A stretch of DNA of 64,000 bases from Solimonas sp. SE-A11 (GCF_030345715.1 NZ_JAUASX010000013.1:1-64000); one strand, 5' to 3'. Positions 27,111-36,440 are shown, numbered from the stretch's first letter. The notes: generated by a model from the sequence alone, not told the origin. Made by a program: numbers and translations.

Positions 27111-27407
27111 ATTCGACCCTGCACGCTGTTCGGCCCCGGCGTGCAGATCCTGACGCCGCTGCATCCCACCGAGGCGAAGCTGCGCCGCGAGCAGGAGTTC
27201 GGCGCGCCGATCCGGATCGGTTCGGACGTCTGGGTGGGCGGCGGTGCGCTGATCCTGGCGGGCGTCAGCATCGGCTCGCGCAGCATTATCGGCGCCGGCA
27301 GCGTGGTGACGCGCGACATACCCGAGGGTGTTCTTGCCGCGGGCAACCCCTGCCGCGTGATCCGGGCGCTGGAACCGGACGAGACGGCACAGGGTCCGAT
27401 GCCGTAG
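27111..27407 (+). pseudogene. C-terminal remnant of a maltose O-acetyltransferase-type gene
   Basis: The frame encodes only the last third of a left-handed beta-helix acetyltransferase: TLFGPGVQILTPLHPTEAK, IRIGSDVWVGGGALILAGVS and GAGSVVTRDIPEGVLAAGNP are diagnostic. Family members have about 185 residues; here the N-terminal Mac domain and first coils are absent and the frame opens directly after the ogt stop. GTG 27141 could initiate an 88-residue product, but a trimeric enzyme lacking half its helix is unlikely to work. It looks like a deletion remnant. Confidence 0.8.
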
Positions 27408-27410
27408 CGT

Positions 27411-27989
27411 ATGCGCATGAGAACGCCCGTCACCTTCTTCCTGCTGGCCGCGAACATCGCGATCTTCGTGTTGCAGACGCAGGCGCCGGACGGCCTGATC
27501 CCCGGCTTCGCGCTGTGGCCGCTGGGCGAGGGCTTCCAGCCCTGGCAGGTGGTCAGCAGCGCCTTCCTGCATGGCAGCCTGCTGCACCTGGGCGTGAACA
27601 TGCTGGGCATCTGGACCTTCGGCCGCGAGCTGGAATCCGCGATGGGCTCGCTGCGCTATGTCTGGCTGTATGCGGTGAGCGTGCTGGCGGCGGCGGCGAC
27701 GCAGCTGGTGGCGGTGAGCTTCAGTGATCCGGTGCCCACGGTCGGCGCCTCGGGTGGCCTGTTCGGCCTGCTGGCGGCGTACGCGATCCTGTTCCCGCAC
27801 CGCAAGCTGATCCTGCTGTTTCCGCCGATCCGCTTGCCGGCGCCGCTGTTCGTCCTGCTGTATGCGGCCTTCGAACTGTATGCCGGTGTCACCGGCACGC
27901 TGGCGGGCGTGGCGCACTTCGCACACCTGGGCGGCCTGGTCGGCGGCCTGCTGGTGCTGAGCGGGCGTCGGCGCTTCAGCCGACGATGA
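27411..27989 (+). CDS. Rhomboid-family intramembrane serine protease
   Basis: This 192-residue protein has six hydrophobic helices. The catalytic serine is in TVGASGGLFGLLAAY (about residue 115) and the catalytic histidine in VAHFAHLGGLVGG. The L1-loop residues before WQVVSSAFLHGSLLHLGVNM match the HxxxN support motif. Starts at 27411 or 27417 are possible. It cleaves single-span membrane substrates within the bilayer; targets are unknown. Its 3' end overlaps the convergent SnoaL gene by 14 bp. Confidence 0.9.
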   Translation: MRMRTPVTFFLLAANIAIFVLQTQAPDGLIPGFALWPLGEGFQPWQVVSSAFLHGSLLHLGVNMLGIWTFGRELESAMGSLRYVWLYAVSVLAAAATQLVAVSFSDPVPTVGASGGLFGLLAAYAILFPHRKLILLFPPIRLPAPLFVLLYAAFELYAGVTGTLAGVAHFAHLGGLVGGLLVLSGRRRFSRR

Positions 27990-28428
27990 CCTTGGCGCGC
28001 TGCAGCCGGGTGGAGACGATCTTCCAGCCGGTGGCATCGCGCCGGTAGCGGTCGTGGTACCAGCCCCAGCCTTCCAGCGTGAGGAACGGCAGGCGTGCGG
28101 GCGCGTCCGGGCGTAGCCACAGGCGGTCGCTCATCGGCCAGCGTGCCTGGGCTTCGTCGTCCGACAGGAACTCGATCTCGGGCATGAAGCCGAGGTGCAT
28201 CGTGTCCACGCCTTCCAGGATATGGAGCGTGTTCTGCACGAAGGCGTCGGGATCGTGCTGGTGAAAGGCGGGATCGCCGGTGGGCGACTCGGAGCGGAAG
28301 TCGGTCTCGGCACCATCGGCGAAGACCGCGCGCAGCACGGCGGCATCCTTGCAGTCCACGCCGCGGAAGTAGCGTGCCTTCAGCGCCTTGATCTACTCGA
28401 GTGCCAGCAGCCGTTCGGTTGCGGTCAT
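27976..28428 (-). pseudogene. SnoaL-like / NTF2-fold protein interrupted by an in-frame TAG
   Basis: The natural start is ATG 28428 with AAGGAG upstream, encoding MTATERLLALE, followed by TAG at 28395-28393 (codon 12), then IKALKARYFRGVDCKD in the same frame and a normal SnoaL-like body to the stop at 27976. The family reads LLALEEIKALKARYF at this point, so a single GAG-to-TAG change is the simplest explanation. A restart at ATG 28359 would give 127 residues lacking the first helix. It could be a true nonsense mutation or a sequencing error. Nothing suggests amber suppression. Confidence 0.8.
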
Positions 28429-28481
28429 GCGATCTCCTTGCCCCAGGGCTGCCCGACTCTAAGCCCTGTGCGCGGCCCCGC

Positions 28482-29387
28482 TCAATCCTCGCGCAGTGCG
28501 TCGAAACGCTCGCCGAGGAAATCCAGCAGCGCGCGCACCGCCGGCAGCAGTCCGCGCCGCGAGGGATACAGGGCATGGATCACGTGCTTGCGCGGTGCCC
28601 AGCCCTGCAGCACCTGCGCCAGGCGGCCAGCCTGGATTTCCTCGCTCACCACCAGCGTCGGCAACTGCACGATGCCGACGCCGGTGACGGCGGCGGTGCG
28701 CAGCGCAACCATGTCGTCGGTCACCAGGCGCGGGCGGTGGTGGATGGCGGCCTCGGCGCCGTCGGGGCCGATCAGGCGCCAGACGTGGTCGGGGCGTGCA
28801 GGGCCGAGGTCCAGCGTCGGCAAGCGGTTCAGGTCTGGCAGCGTGGTGACCGGCCCCAGCCTCTGCAGCAGTGCCGGGCTGGCCACCAGGCACTGGCTGC
28901 GCTGCGCCAGCACCTTGAGCACGAGATCGCTGTCCTCCAGCGGCGGATAGCGCACGCGAATGGCGATATCCACGCCCTCGGCCACCACGTCGACGCGGCG
29001 GTTGGTAGCCTCCAGGTGGACCTCGACGCGTGGGTTCCCCGCCATGAAGTCGGCCAGCATGGTGCCGACGCGCGCGTGCAGCAGTGCCACCGGGCAACTC
29101 AGCCGGATGACGCCGCAGGGCTCGGAGCGGGTCATCTCCACGGATTCCTGCGCGGCTTCCGCCTGCACCAGCATTGCCTTGCAGTGCGCGTAGTAGTTCT
29201 GGCCGACCTCGGTCACCGAGAAGCGGCGCGAGGAGCGCTGGATCAGGCGTACGCCGAGCCGCTCCTCCAGCAGCGCGACGCGGCGGCTGAGCTTGGACTT
29301 GGGCTGGCCCAGGGCCCGGCCGGCGGGCGCGAAGCCGCCGTGGTCCACCACCTGGGCGTAGAAATAGAGGTCGTTCAGGTCCTGCAT
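28482..29387 (-). CDS. LysR-family transcriptional regulator (divergent from pirin)
   Basis: This encodes 301 residues. The N-terminal winged helix-turn-helix spans about 1-60 (LYFYAQVVDHGGFAPAGRAL, then SKLSRRVALLEERLGVRLIQR). A LysR substrate-binding domain of the CrgA/DsdC-like subgroup follows. It is divergent from the pirin gene with a 126-bp gap and likely controls the pirin-isochorismatase genes. In related bacteria a LysR gene is commonly paired with pirin. The effector is unknown. Confidence 0.9.
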   Translation of the reverse strand: MQDLNDLYFYAQVVDHGGFAPAGRALGQPKSKLSRRVALLEERLGVRLIQRSSRRFSVTEVGQNYYAHCKAMLVQAEAAQESVEMTRSEPCGVIRLSCPVALLHARVGTMLADFMAGNPRVEVHLEATNRRVDVVAEGVDIAIRVRYPPLEDSDLVLKVLAQRSQCLVASPALLQRLGPVTTLPDLNRLPTLDLGPARPDHVWRLIGPDGAEAAIHHRPRLVTDDMVALRTAAVTGVGIVQLPTLVVSEEIQAGRLAQVLQGWAPRKHVIHALYPSRRGLLPAVRALLDFLGERFDALRED

Positions 29388-29513
29388 GGCTAGCTTATCG
29401 TTCCAATAGCAGAACGCTGAGTATAAAAAATGCCGTCTACTGCGGCCATCGTCCTGAATATACCTTCTCCGTCATCGAAAGGACCTCGTCGAGGCCCTGA
29501 AACGGAGAAGGTC

Positions 29514-30389
29514 ATGAAGAAGATTCTTGGCGTCTACAGCACCCCCGGCCGGCACTGGGTCGGCGACGGCTTCCCGGTGCGCTCGCTGTTCTCATACCAG
29601 ACTCATGGCGAGCAGCTGAGCCCCTTCCTGCTGCTGGATTACGCCGGCCCGGCGCCGTTCACCGCCACGCCGCACCGCCGCGGCGTCGGCGAGCATCCGC
29701 ACCGCGGTTTCGAGACCGTGACCATCGTCTACCAGGGCGAGCTGGAGCACCGCGACTCGACCGGCGCGGGCGGCCGCATCGGCCCCGGCGACGTGCAGTG
29801 GATGACGGCGGGCTCCGGAATCCTGCACGAGGAATTCCACTCGGAGGACTTCGCGCGCAGCGGCGGCACGCTGGAGATGGTGCAGCTCTGGGTCAACCTG
29901 CCGGCCAAGGACAAGATGGCCGCGCCGGGTTACCAGACCCTGCTGGATCGCGAGATTCCGGCGGTCGAGATGCCGGACGGTGCGGGCAGGCTGCGGGTGA
30001 TCGCCGGCGAGTACGGCGAAAGCCGGGGCCCGGCCAGGACCTTCAGCCCGATGGACGTCTGGGACCTGCGCCTGAACGCCCGTGGCGTCGTGCGCCTGCC
30101 GGTGGCCGCAGGCCGCACGCTGGCCCTGGTGGTGCTGCGCGGCACGGTGGAGATCAACGGCGCGGAAGTCGCCCGTGAAGGCCGGCTGGTCGTGCTCGAC
30201 CGCGAGGGTGCCGACGTGATGGTGGAGGCCAATAACGAGGCGGCTCTGCTGCTGCTCAGCGGCGAGCCGCTGAACGAGCCGATCCGCGGTTACGGCCCCT
30301 TCGTGATGAACACGGAGGCCCAGATCGCCGAGGCGATCGAGGACTTCAACAGCGGCAGCTTCGGAAGCATCTCGCCGGCAACGGCGTAG
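29514..30389 (+). CDS. Pirin family protein
   Basis: This encodes 291 residues in a bicupin fold. The N-terminal cupin carries the metal-binding histidines in EHPHRGFETVTIVYQGELEHRDS and GSGILHEEF. The C-terminal half (about 170-290) is the pirin C-domain with PIRGYGPFVMNT near the end. Bacterial pirins can have quercetinase activity or modulate metabolic enzymes. ATG 29514 is preceded by GGAGAAGG. It is followed by a terminator-like hairpin and an isochorismatase-type gene. Confidence 0.92.
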   Translation: MKKILGVYSTPGRHWVGDGFPVRSLFSYQTHGEQLSPFLLLDYAGPAPFTATPHRRGVGEHPHRGFETVTIVYQGELEHRDSTGAGGRIGPGDVQWMTAGSGILHEEFHSEDFARSGGTLEMVQLWVNLPAKDKMAAPGYQTLLDREIPAVEMPDGAGRLRVIAGEYGESRGPARTFSPMDVWDLRLNARGVVRLPVAAGRTLALVVLRGTVEINGAEVAREGRLVVLDREGADVMVEANNEAALLLLSGEPLNEPIRGYGPFVMNTEAQIAEAIEDFNSGSFGSISPATA

Positions 30390-30398
30390 TACCGGCCA

Positions 30399-30426
30399 CC
30401 GGGGCCCGACAGGTCCCGGGGCTTTT
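30399..30426 (+). terminator. Intrinsic terminator after the pirin gene
   Basis: CCGGGGCC (30399-30406) pairs with GGTCCCGG (30412-30419) with one G-U pair, and a GGCTTTTCTG T-rich tail follows. It lies 10 bp past the stop codon. Confidence 0.65.
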
Positions 30427-30479
30427 CTGTTTGTCATCGCTACACCCCCTAGACCCACAAAAAATCCAAGGAGTCATCC

Positions 30480-31106
30480 GTGAGCAAACCCTACGTCCGC
30501 CTCGACAAGAACAACGCTGCCGTGCTGCTGGTCGATCACCAAGCTGGCCTGCTGTCCCTGGTGCGCGACATCGACCCGGACAAGTTCAAGAACAACGTGC
30601 TGGCGCTGGCCGACCTCGCCCGCTATTTCCAGTTGCCCACGATCCTCACCACCAGCTTCGAGCACGGCCCCAACGGCCCTCTGGTGCCGGAGCTGAAGGA
30701 GATGTTCCCGGATGCGCCGTACATCGCCCGCCCCGGCAACATCAACGCCTGGGACAACGAGGACTTCGTCAAGGCCGTGAAGGCCACCGGCAAGAAGCAG
30801 CTGATCATCGCCGGCGTGGTCACCGAGGTCTGCGTGGCGTTTCCGGCGCTGTCGGCGCTGGAGGAAGGCCATGAGGTGTTCGTGGTCACCGATGCCTCCG
30901 GCACCTTCAACGAGATCACGCGCCACTCCGCCTGGGACCGCATGTCGCAGGCCGGCGCGCAGCTGATGACCTGGTTCGGCGCGGCCTGCGAGCTGCACCG
31001 CGACTGGCGCAACGACGTGGCTGGACTGGGCGCGCTGTTCTCGGCGCATATCCCGGACTATCGCAACCTCATGACCAGCTACAGCGCGCAGGCTGCGAAG
31101 AAATAA
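30480..31106 (+). CDS. Isochorismatase-family hydrolase, YcaC-like
   Basis: This encodes 208 residues from GTG 30480 with AAGGAG seven bases upstream. The catalytic aspartate is in AVLLVDHQ (Asp19) and the nucleophile in AGVVTEVCVAFPALS (Cys118). The loop ARPGNINAWDNEDFVKAVKA is characteristic of YcaC-type members. The reaction of YcaC homologues is not established; they form octamers and may hydrolyse amides. It lies downstream of pirin, an association seen in other genomes. Confidence 0.9.
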   Translation: MSKPYVRLDKNNAAVLLVDHQAGLLSLVRDIDPDKFKNNVLALADLARYFQLPTILTTSFEHGPNGPLVPELKEMFPDAPYIARPGNINAWDNEDFVKAVKATGKKQLIIAGVVTEVCVAFPALSALEEGHEVFVVTDASGTFNEITRHSAWDRMSQAGAQLMTWFGAACELHRDWRNDVAGLGALFSAHIPDYRNLMTSYSAQAAKK

Positions 31107-31357
31107 GCCGTGTGGCGGGCCGGATGGCGGTGGACGTTCATCGCCGTCCGGCCTGGCCTCCCCATGAACCGGCCCTCGGTCCCAGGGTGGTTCCACCCGC
31201 AGGATCAAGGCATTAGGATGCCGGCCAAGCTGTCGCAGCGCCCGCCGTGGAAAATGCCCGGTGGCGCAACGCCGCTGTAGGCGGGATTTATCATTGCCGC
31301 CCCGGCGACGGCGTACGTATAAGAAGCTTGTTGGGTTGGGTTGGGGAGGGAAAAATC

Positions 31358-31951
31358 ATGACCATGATTCTTGCCGTGGCCACGGTCGTGGCCATCGTGC
31401 TTCTGGTCGCGTTTCTCTGGCGCGAGATCGGCGACATCCGGGACGAGTTTTTCCAGAAGGCCCGCAGCCGCCTGCTGCAGCGCATGGGGATTGCGGCAAC
31501 GGTGGTCTGCCTGCTGGCGTCGGCCGTGATCGTGGCGCAGGCGGCGCTGCTGCAAGGCCAGGCTCAAAGCCAGCGTGCGGCGCGGGCCGAGATCGCCCAG
31601 CTCAAGCTGGACGTTGCCCGGCTGCAGCGTCCGTCGGTGCAGGCCGCCATCAGGCGGCAGGCCCCGGCGGCGGCAGCGCCCGCTCCGGCAGCCGCCGAGG
31701 TCGCCGAGGTGGTTGAAGCTCCCAGGGACGTTGCGGCACCGAAGCGTTCGTCGCATGCCTATATCGCCGCCAACAGCGCGGTGGTGCGGGCCAACCCCGG
31801 CCAGGATCGCCTGTTCACCCTGCAGCGCGGAACCGAGGTGATGCTGCTGGGCGATGCCCGCGAATTCGACGGCCGGGCTTGGCAGGAGATCACCATCGGC
31901 GACGGTCGCCAGGGCTGGGTAGCCGCCTCGCTGCTGGGGCCCGCAACCTGA
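31358..31951 (+). CDS. Membrane protein with SH3b-like domain
   Basis: This encodes 197 residues from ATG 31358, chosen for GGGAGGG about seven bases upstream. Two hydrophobic helices (about 2-20 and 44-66) surround a short charged loop, followed by a coiled region (SQRAARAEIAQLKLDVARLQ), an Ala/Pro linker and a C-terminal bacterial SH3-like module (AYIAANSAVVRANPG to GRQGWVAASLLG). SH3b domains usually bind cell wall. It is probably an envelope protein; the role is unknown. The 250-bp gap upstream shows nothing else recognisable. Confidence 0.7.
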   Translation: MTMILAVATVVAIVLLVAFLWREIGDIRDEFFQKARSRLLQRMGIAATVVCLLASAVIVAQAALLQGQAQSQRAARAEIAQLKLDVARLQRPSVQAAIRRQAPAAAAPAPAAAEVAEVVEAPRDVAAPKRSSHAYIAANSAVVRANPGQDRLFTLQRGTEVMLLGDAREFDGRAWQEITIGDGRQGWVAASLLGPAT

Positions 31952-32026
31952 CGTTGCCCTGAGGCGCGCGTTTCCGCCATGGCCGCTGCCGGCCGGATGC
32001 TTGCGCTTCCACGAAAGAAGAACCAC

Positions 32027-32908
32027 ATGAGTAGCAGATCAGCCCGCGTCGCGCGGTGGACCTTCGGTGGGCTGGCGCTGCTGCTGGCCGCGCTGGTGCT
32101 GCATGTCTACCTGGAAGGCCGACCGACGCAAGGCCGGCCGCAGTACGTGGCCATGGGAAGTTCCTTCGCGGCCGGTCCCGCCATCAGTTCGGCGGCCGAG
32201 AACAGCCCCTGGTTCTGTGCGAGATCCCGCGACAACTACGCGCACCAGTTTGCCCGGCAGCGCGGCCTGTCGCTGGTGGACGTGAGCTGCGGCGGCGCCA
32301 CGACGCACCATATTCTCGAAGGTGGCCAGCTGATGCAGCCGGCGCAGATCGATGCGGTGACGGCCGACACCGAGCTGGTCACGATCACCATCGGCGGCAA
32401 CGACATCGCCTACCTCGGCAACATGATGGCGATGGGTTGCAACGAAGACACGTCCTGGCTGGTGCGCCGCCTTGGTGGCTGTCGCGTGCGCAGCCTCGAG
32501 GAGACCGAGCTGAAGCTGGTTCCGCTACTGGACCGGCTGGGGGCCATCATCGACGAGGTGCGCCGCCGTGCACCGAAGGCCCAGGTGGTGCTGGTGAACT
32601 ACCAGACGCTGTTGCCGGAACAGGGCAGTTGCGAGCGGCTCGGTCTCAGCGAGGAACAAGCCGCGCAGATGCGGCTGATGGCGCAGAAGCTGGCGGACGT
32701 GACCTATGCCGCGGCGGAGGGGCACGGGGCCTTGCTGCTGGATGCCGAGCGCCTGACCCGTGGGCACGATGTCTGTGCGCCGGAGCCCTGGGCCAATGGC
32801 AGGCGCCCGGCCAAGGGCTTGCTGGGCGCGCCGCTGCATCCGACGCTGGAAGGCATGACGGCGATCGCTCGGGGACTCGATGCGTTCCTGGGAGCGGCGC
32901 GGAAATAG
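32027..32908 (+). CDS. SGNH/GDSL-family hydrolase, membrane-anchored
   Basis: This encodes 293 residues. The N-terminal signal anchor (about 10-30) precedes block I YVAMGSSFAAGP with nucleophile Ser46, block II glycine in SCGGATT, block III asparagine in TIGGNDIAYL and block V histidine in LGAPLHPTLEG. Extra cysteines suggest disulfides in the periplasm. It resembles secreted lipases and acetyl esterases of the GDSL type. Substrate is unknown. AAAGAAG acts as a modest ribosome site before ATG. Confidence 0.88.
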   Translation: MSSRSARVARWTFGGLALLLAALVLHVYLEGRPTQGRPQYVAMGSSFAAGPAISSAAENSPWFCARSRDNYAHQFARQRGLSLVDVSCGGATTHHILEGGQLMQPAQIDAVTADTELVTITIGGNDIAYLGNMMAMGCNEDTSWLVRRLGGCRVRSLEETELKLVPLLDRLGAIIDEVRRRAPKAQVVLVNYQTLLPEQGSCERLGLSEEQAAQMRLMAQKLADVTYAAAEGHGALLLDAERLTRGHDVCAPEPWANGRRPAKGLLGAPLHPTLEGMTAIARGLDAFLGAARK

Positions 32909-33035
32909 CACTCCGCCGCGCCGGCCCGCAGCGCCGGCTTGAACGAACGGTACGCGCGCCGCGGGCTTCGGCCCTGGCGACATATAGGCTATGGTTGCGT
33001 CGCCGTTCCTGGCACCGATCGACGAGCAGGCACGC

Positions 33036-34361
33036 ATGAACTCCAACACGCCGACCCAGGCCCCGCGCTACGGATACCTGCTGACGCTGCTGTTCCTCGT
33101 CAATTTCCTCAATTTCTTCGATCGTGCGCTGCCGGCGGTGGTGCTGGAGTCGATCCGCGCCGAGTTCGGCCTGACCGACACCATGCTCGGCGCCCTCGGC
33201 ACGGCCTTCGTGCTGGTCTATGCGTTCGCCGGCATCCCGCTGGGGCGCCTGGCCGATCGCTACCGCCGGCTCTCGGTGCTGGCCATCGGCGTCACCTGCT
33301 GGAGCCTGCTGACCGCCGCGACCGGTGCCACCAAGAACTTCGTGACGCTGACGATGATGCGGCTCGGTGTCGGCGTCGGCGAAGCCTGCTGTGCCCCCGC
33401 GGCGAATTCGCTGATCGGCGACATGTACCCTTCCGATCGACGCTCGCGGCCGATGGGGCTGTTCATGCTGGGGCTGCCGCTGGGAACGCTCGCGGCCTTC
33501 GCCTTCGGTGGCTGGCTGGCACAGCAGTATGGATGGCGCGCACCGTTCTTCTTCGCCGCGGTGCCGGGGCTGATCGTGGCGGTACTGCTGTGGCGCGCAC
33601 GCGAGCCGCTGCGCGGAGCACAGGACCAGGACATGCAGACGGTCAAAATCGACCGGCCGATCTGGAGGCTGCTGTCGATCCCGACGCTGCGCTGGCTGAT
33701 CGTGTCAGGAGCGACGATGAATTTCGCGGCCTATGCCATCAATACCTTCCTGCCGGCGATGCTGGTGCGCTACCACGGCGTGGGCATCGCGACCGCGGGC
33801 GGCATTGCCGCGATCGTGCTGGGCGTCACCGGCATCCTCGGCCTGGCCATCGGCGGCACGCTGGCGGATCGCGCGCATCGGCGCTGGCCGCGTGGCCGCC
33901 TGCTGTTGGGCGCGGCGGCCCTGGCGGTGGCGACACCGCTGCTGGCGCTGGGCCTGATGCAGGCCGCCGGTGCCACGACCGCGCTGACGGTACTGCTGTC
34001 GGTGGGCTGGCTGCTGGTGTTCCTGTACTACGTCACGGTCTATCCGGCGATCCAGGACATCGTGCCGCCGCAGCTGCGTGCCACCGGCATGGCGGTCTAT
34101 TTCTTCTTCATGTACATCCTTGGCGGCGGCCTGGGCAGCATCGCCACCGGCGCGTTGTCGGATGCCCTGGCGGCTGCGGCGATGCACGCGGCCGGCGCCT
34201 CGGAGATGAGCAGCGCCTTCCGGGCGCTGGGCCTGCGTGGGTCGCTGCTGTGGATCATGCCGACGGCCATCGCGTTGACCGCGGTCTCGATCCTGATGGC
34301 GGCGCGGCATTATCCAGCCGACGCACAGCGCTGCCGGGCGGGAACTGCTGCGCAGGGGTAA
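33036..34361 (+). CDS. MFS transporter, Spinster-like
   Basis: This 441-residue permease has twelve hydrophobic helices. NFFDRALPAVVLESIRAEFGL at the first helix and GIPLGRLADRYRRLSVLA in the first loop are typical of the Spinster-type MFS subgroup. An earlier in-frame ATG at 32991 exists; 33036 is chosen because homology begins just after it. The substrate is unknown; it stands alone. Confidence 0.87.
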   Translation: MNSNTPTQAPRYGYLLTLLFLVNFLNFFDRALPAVVLESIRAEFGLTDTMLGALGTAFVLVYAFAGIPLGRLADRYRRLSVLAIGVTCWSLLTAATGATKNFVTLTMMRLGVGVGEACCAPAANSLIGDMYPSDRRSRPMGLFMLGLPLGTLAAFAFGGWLAQQYGWRAPFFFAAVPGLIVAVLLWRAREPLRGAQDQDMQTVKIDRPIWRLLSIPTLRWLIVSGATMNFAAYAINTFLPAMLVRYHGVGIATAGGIAAIVLGVTGILGLAIGGTLADRAHRRWPRGRLLLGAAALAVATPLLALGLMQAAGATTALTVLLSVGWLLVFLYYVTVYPAIQDIVPPQLRATGMAVYFFFMYILGGGLGSIATGALSDALAAAAMHAAGASEMSSAFRALGLRGSLLWIMPTAIALTAVSILMAARHYPADAQRCRAGTAAQG

Positions 34362-34431
34362 AAGCGACTTTATCGCGTAACGCGAAGCCCGCCCTGATCA
34401 GGTGGGTGCAGGCCGGAGTACTGCGACGGAT

Positions 34432-34845
34432 TCATGCGCCGGACCGCCGGACCTGGGGGCTGGATCGCCGCCGGGTGTTCATTCCGCCCCGTGAGAGCGG
34501 CAGGGCCAGCGGCCCCGTCGACACGGTGCCATGCGCCAGCCGCGGCTTGCGCAGCGTGGAAGGCGAGGTGGCGATCTCCAGGATGTGATCGATGCATTCG
34601 TTGAGATTTTCGCGCAGCGCTTCATGATCGGTGCCGGGCGACCACCAGCCCTCTTCGCGCGTCCAGTCGGCCATCAGCGACTGCAACGAGTTCAGTTCCC
34701 GGTGCAGGCGGGATCGGGGATCGTCTTCGCGGAGCTTGTGGCAGATTCCCAGCACCCGCTCCAGCACGGGCAGGCCCTTGTGGGGCTGACCCGCGGCGAT
34801 GCGGTAGAGCTCCAGGCCCATTGCGGTCTTCTCGTGCTGATCCAT
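34432..34845 (-). CDS. Hypothetical cytosolic protein
   Basis: This encodes 137 residues starting at ATG 34845, with GGAGA six bases upstream. Predicted mostly helical (ELYRIAAGQPHKGLPVLERV, then LHRELNSLQSLMADWTRE), with a basic C-terminal tail. No family recognised. The frame remains open further upstream to about 35202, but that part has unlikely composition. It lies alone between convergent and divergent neighbours. It may be a small regulatory or adaptor protein; moderately supported. Confidence 0.55.
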   Translation of the reverse strand: MDQHEKTAMGLELYRIAAGQPHKGLPVLERVLGICHKLREDDPRSRLHRELNSLQSLMADWTREEGWWSPGTDHEALRENLNECIDHILEIATSPSTLRKPRLAHGTVSTGPLALPLSRGGMNTRRRSSPQVRRSGA

Positions 34846-35243
34846 TGCCGATCTCCATGAGGGAACACGCATGAGCAAGGGGCAAGGACCGTTCCAGCTC
34901 CCCGGCATTGTTGTGGCGGGCCGATGGACGGGCAGCCATGACACGCGGGCGATCGGCCGAAAAATACAGTCAATCAAGCAGGTGAATCCGCAAGTTAAGG
35001 TGCTGGGCGGCGGGCCTGTTCCCCGGCGACGATGCCGCCCATTCAGCCGGGCGTCAGATTCCCGTTGGGCAAAGCGCCGGGCTGGCGGAAAGCCGTCCGG
35101 CATCGTGCAAGCTGAGGCGTGACCGCCCACCCTCCCGGCGAGGGCATGAACGTCAACCCCCCCGATGTGGGGATAGGCATGCCGGAGCCCGCTTCCTAGC
35201 ATCGGCCATCACTCTTCCCCAGGCCTCGTGCCGTCGAGAAACC
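34846..35243. other. Intergenic region without a gene
   Basis: About 400 bp with no credible coding frame. One inverted element, CCCCC/GGGG around GATGT (about 35158-35172), sits 70 bp before the next gene and may be an operator. No terminator with T-run or strong sigma-70 promoter could be picked out. Confidence 0.5.
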
Positions 35244-36359
35244 ATGAAGCGTCTTGCCCGGCTGTCCTCCCTCGCCCTCGTGCTGCTCAGCTCCCAGGCC
35301 TTTGCCGAGTCCTGCCTCAACGACAACAAGCAGGGCGGTGCCGGCGATGCGCGTCACTACGACTACGTGGCCTGCAAGCCCTCCGGCGTGGCCGGCGGCC
35401 AGAGCTACAACTCGGTCGGCATCATCGGCGGCCAGATGGCCGACATCATGAGCCGGCGCACGCAGGACAGCAGCTATAGCGACGAGGAGCGCGCGGCGAA
35501 TCGCCGCGCCCTGCAGGCCTTCTCCGCCGACCAGGCCAAGCGCCGCGGCAATGTCCGCTACGGCGCGCTGGTGGAGATCACCAGCGACGCGGCCTTCGTC
35601 GACGGCCTGCGCTATCCGGGCGCAACCATCCCGGCGGAGCAGCAACGCGCCATTCGCCAGCAGATCAGCGCCGCCATTGCGGCGGGCCGCCTGTTGGAGA
35701 CCTACGGCGACCGCGACTACGCCGATGCCGCGACCTGGAACGTCACGGATCCGGTGGAGCGCTGGAAGAACTGCGAGGTGGCGACGCTGCTGAGCCAGGC
35801 CTACCTGACCGGTGAGCTGGCGACCCCGGCCCAGATCGATCGGGAGAAAGGCGCGGCCATCGCCGATGCCGGCACTGTGCAGAAGTGCGGCGGCACGGCC
35901 TACTGGATGGGTCGGGTCTACGAGGAAGGAGACGCCTGGGTGAAGGGCACCGACAAGAAGCTCGGCACGTCTCCCAAGAGCAACATCACCTGGGCCTACG
36001 ACGTTGCCATGATCAACGGCTACTCGCCGGCCTACCAGCGCTCGGCGGAGCTGCTGCGCCTGGGCGGTCCCGAGCGCTACCGCGGCAAGAAGTATCTCGA
36101 GGTCATGGAGATGTCGCGCTACTACTACTGGCTCAAGCGCAGTGGCAGCGACGAGCGCTACGTGACCTTCTTCCAGTACAAGAAGTGCATCGAAGCCGAG
36201 CCCGCCAACCTGGTCTGCGCCAAGGCGCTACGCGACATCTACGCCGAGCAGAAGACCGACATCCTCGATGGCTACAGCAGCTACAACCCCGATCTCGCGG
36301 CGTACTACGACGGCTATGTCAAGGAGCTGGAAAAGCTGCTGGCGCAGGCGGGCCGCTGA
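35244..36359 (+). CDS. Secreted protein of unknown function
   Basis: This encodes 371 residues. A clear signal peptide (MKRLARLSSLALVLLSSQAFA) precedes a mature protein with several cysteines (ESCLNDN, VACKP, NCEVA, QKCGG, KKCIEAE, NLVCAKA) that could pair in the periplasm. The C-terminal half has helix-rich segments (WAYDVAMINGYSPAYQRSAELL) reminiscent of Sel1/TPR repeats, but no repeat consensus is firm. No enzyme motif is visible. It stands immediately upstream of the LysR gene of the Aib-peptide locus, but no shared promoter is evident. Confidence 0.75.
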   Translation: MKRLARLSSLALVLLSSQAFAESCLNDNKQGGAGDARHYDYVACKPSGVAGGQSYNSVGIIGGQMADIMSRRTQDSSYSDEERAANRRALQAFSADQAKRRGNVRYGALVEITSDAAFVDGLRYPGATIPAEQQRAIRQQISAAIAAGRLLETYGDRDYADAATWNVTDPVERWKNCEVATLLSQAYLTGELATPAQIDREKGAAIADAGTVQKCGGTAYWMGRVYEEGDAWVKGTDKKLGTSPKSNITWAYDVAMINGYSPAYQRSAELLRLGGPERYRGKKYLEVMEMSRYYYWLKRSGSDERYVTFFQYKKCIEAEPANLVCAKALRDIYAEQKTDILDGYSSYNPDLAAYYDGYVKELEKLLAQAGR

Positions 36360-36440
36360 GATTGCGCCCAGCTGCGGGCTTGCGTGCCTGAGCATCCGGC
36401 TTGCCCTTCCTGCGCGGAGTCGCGTGACGGAGCTTTCGGT

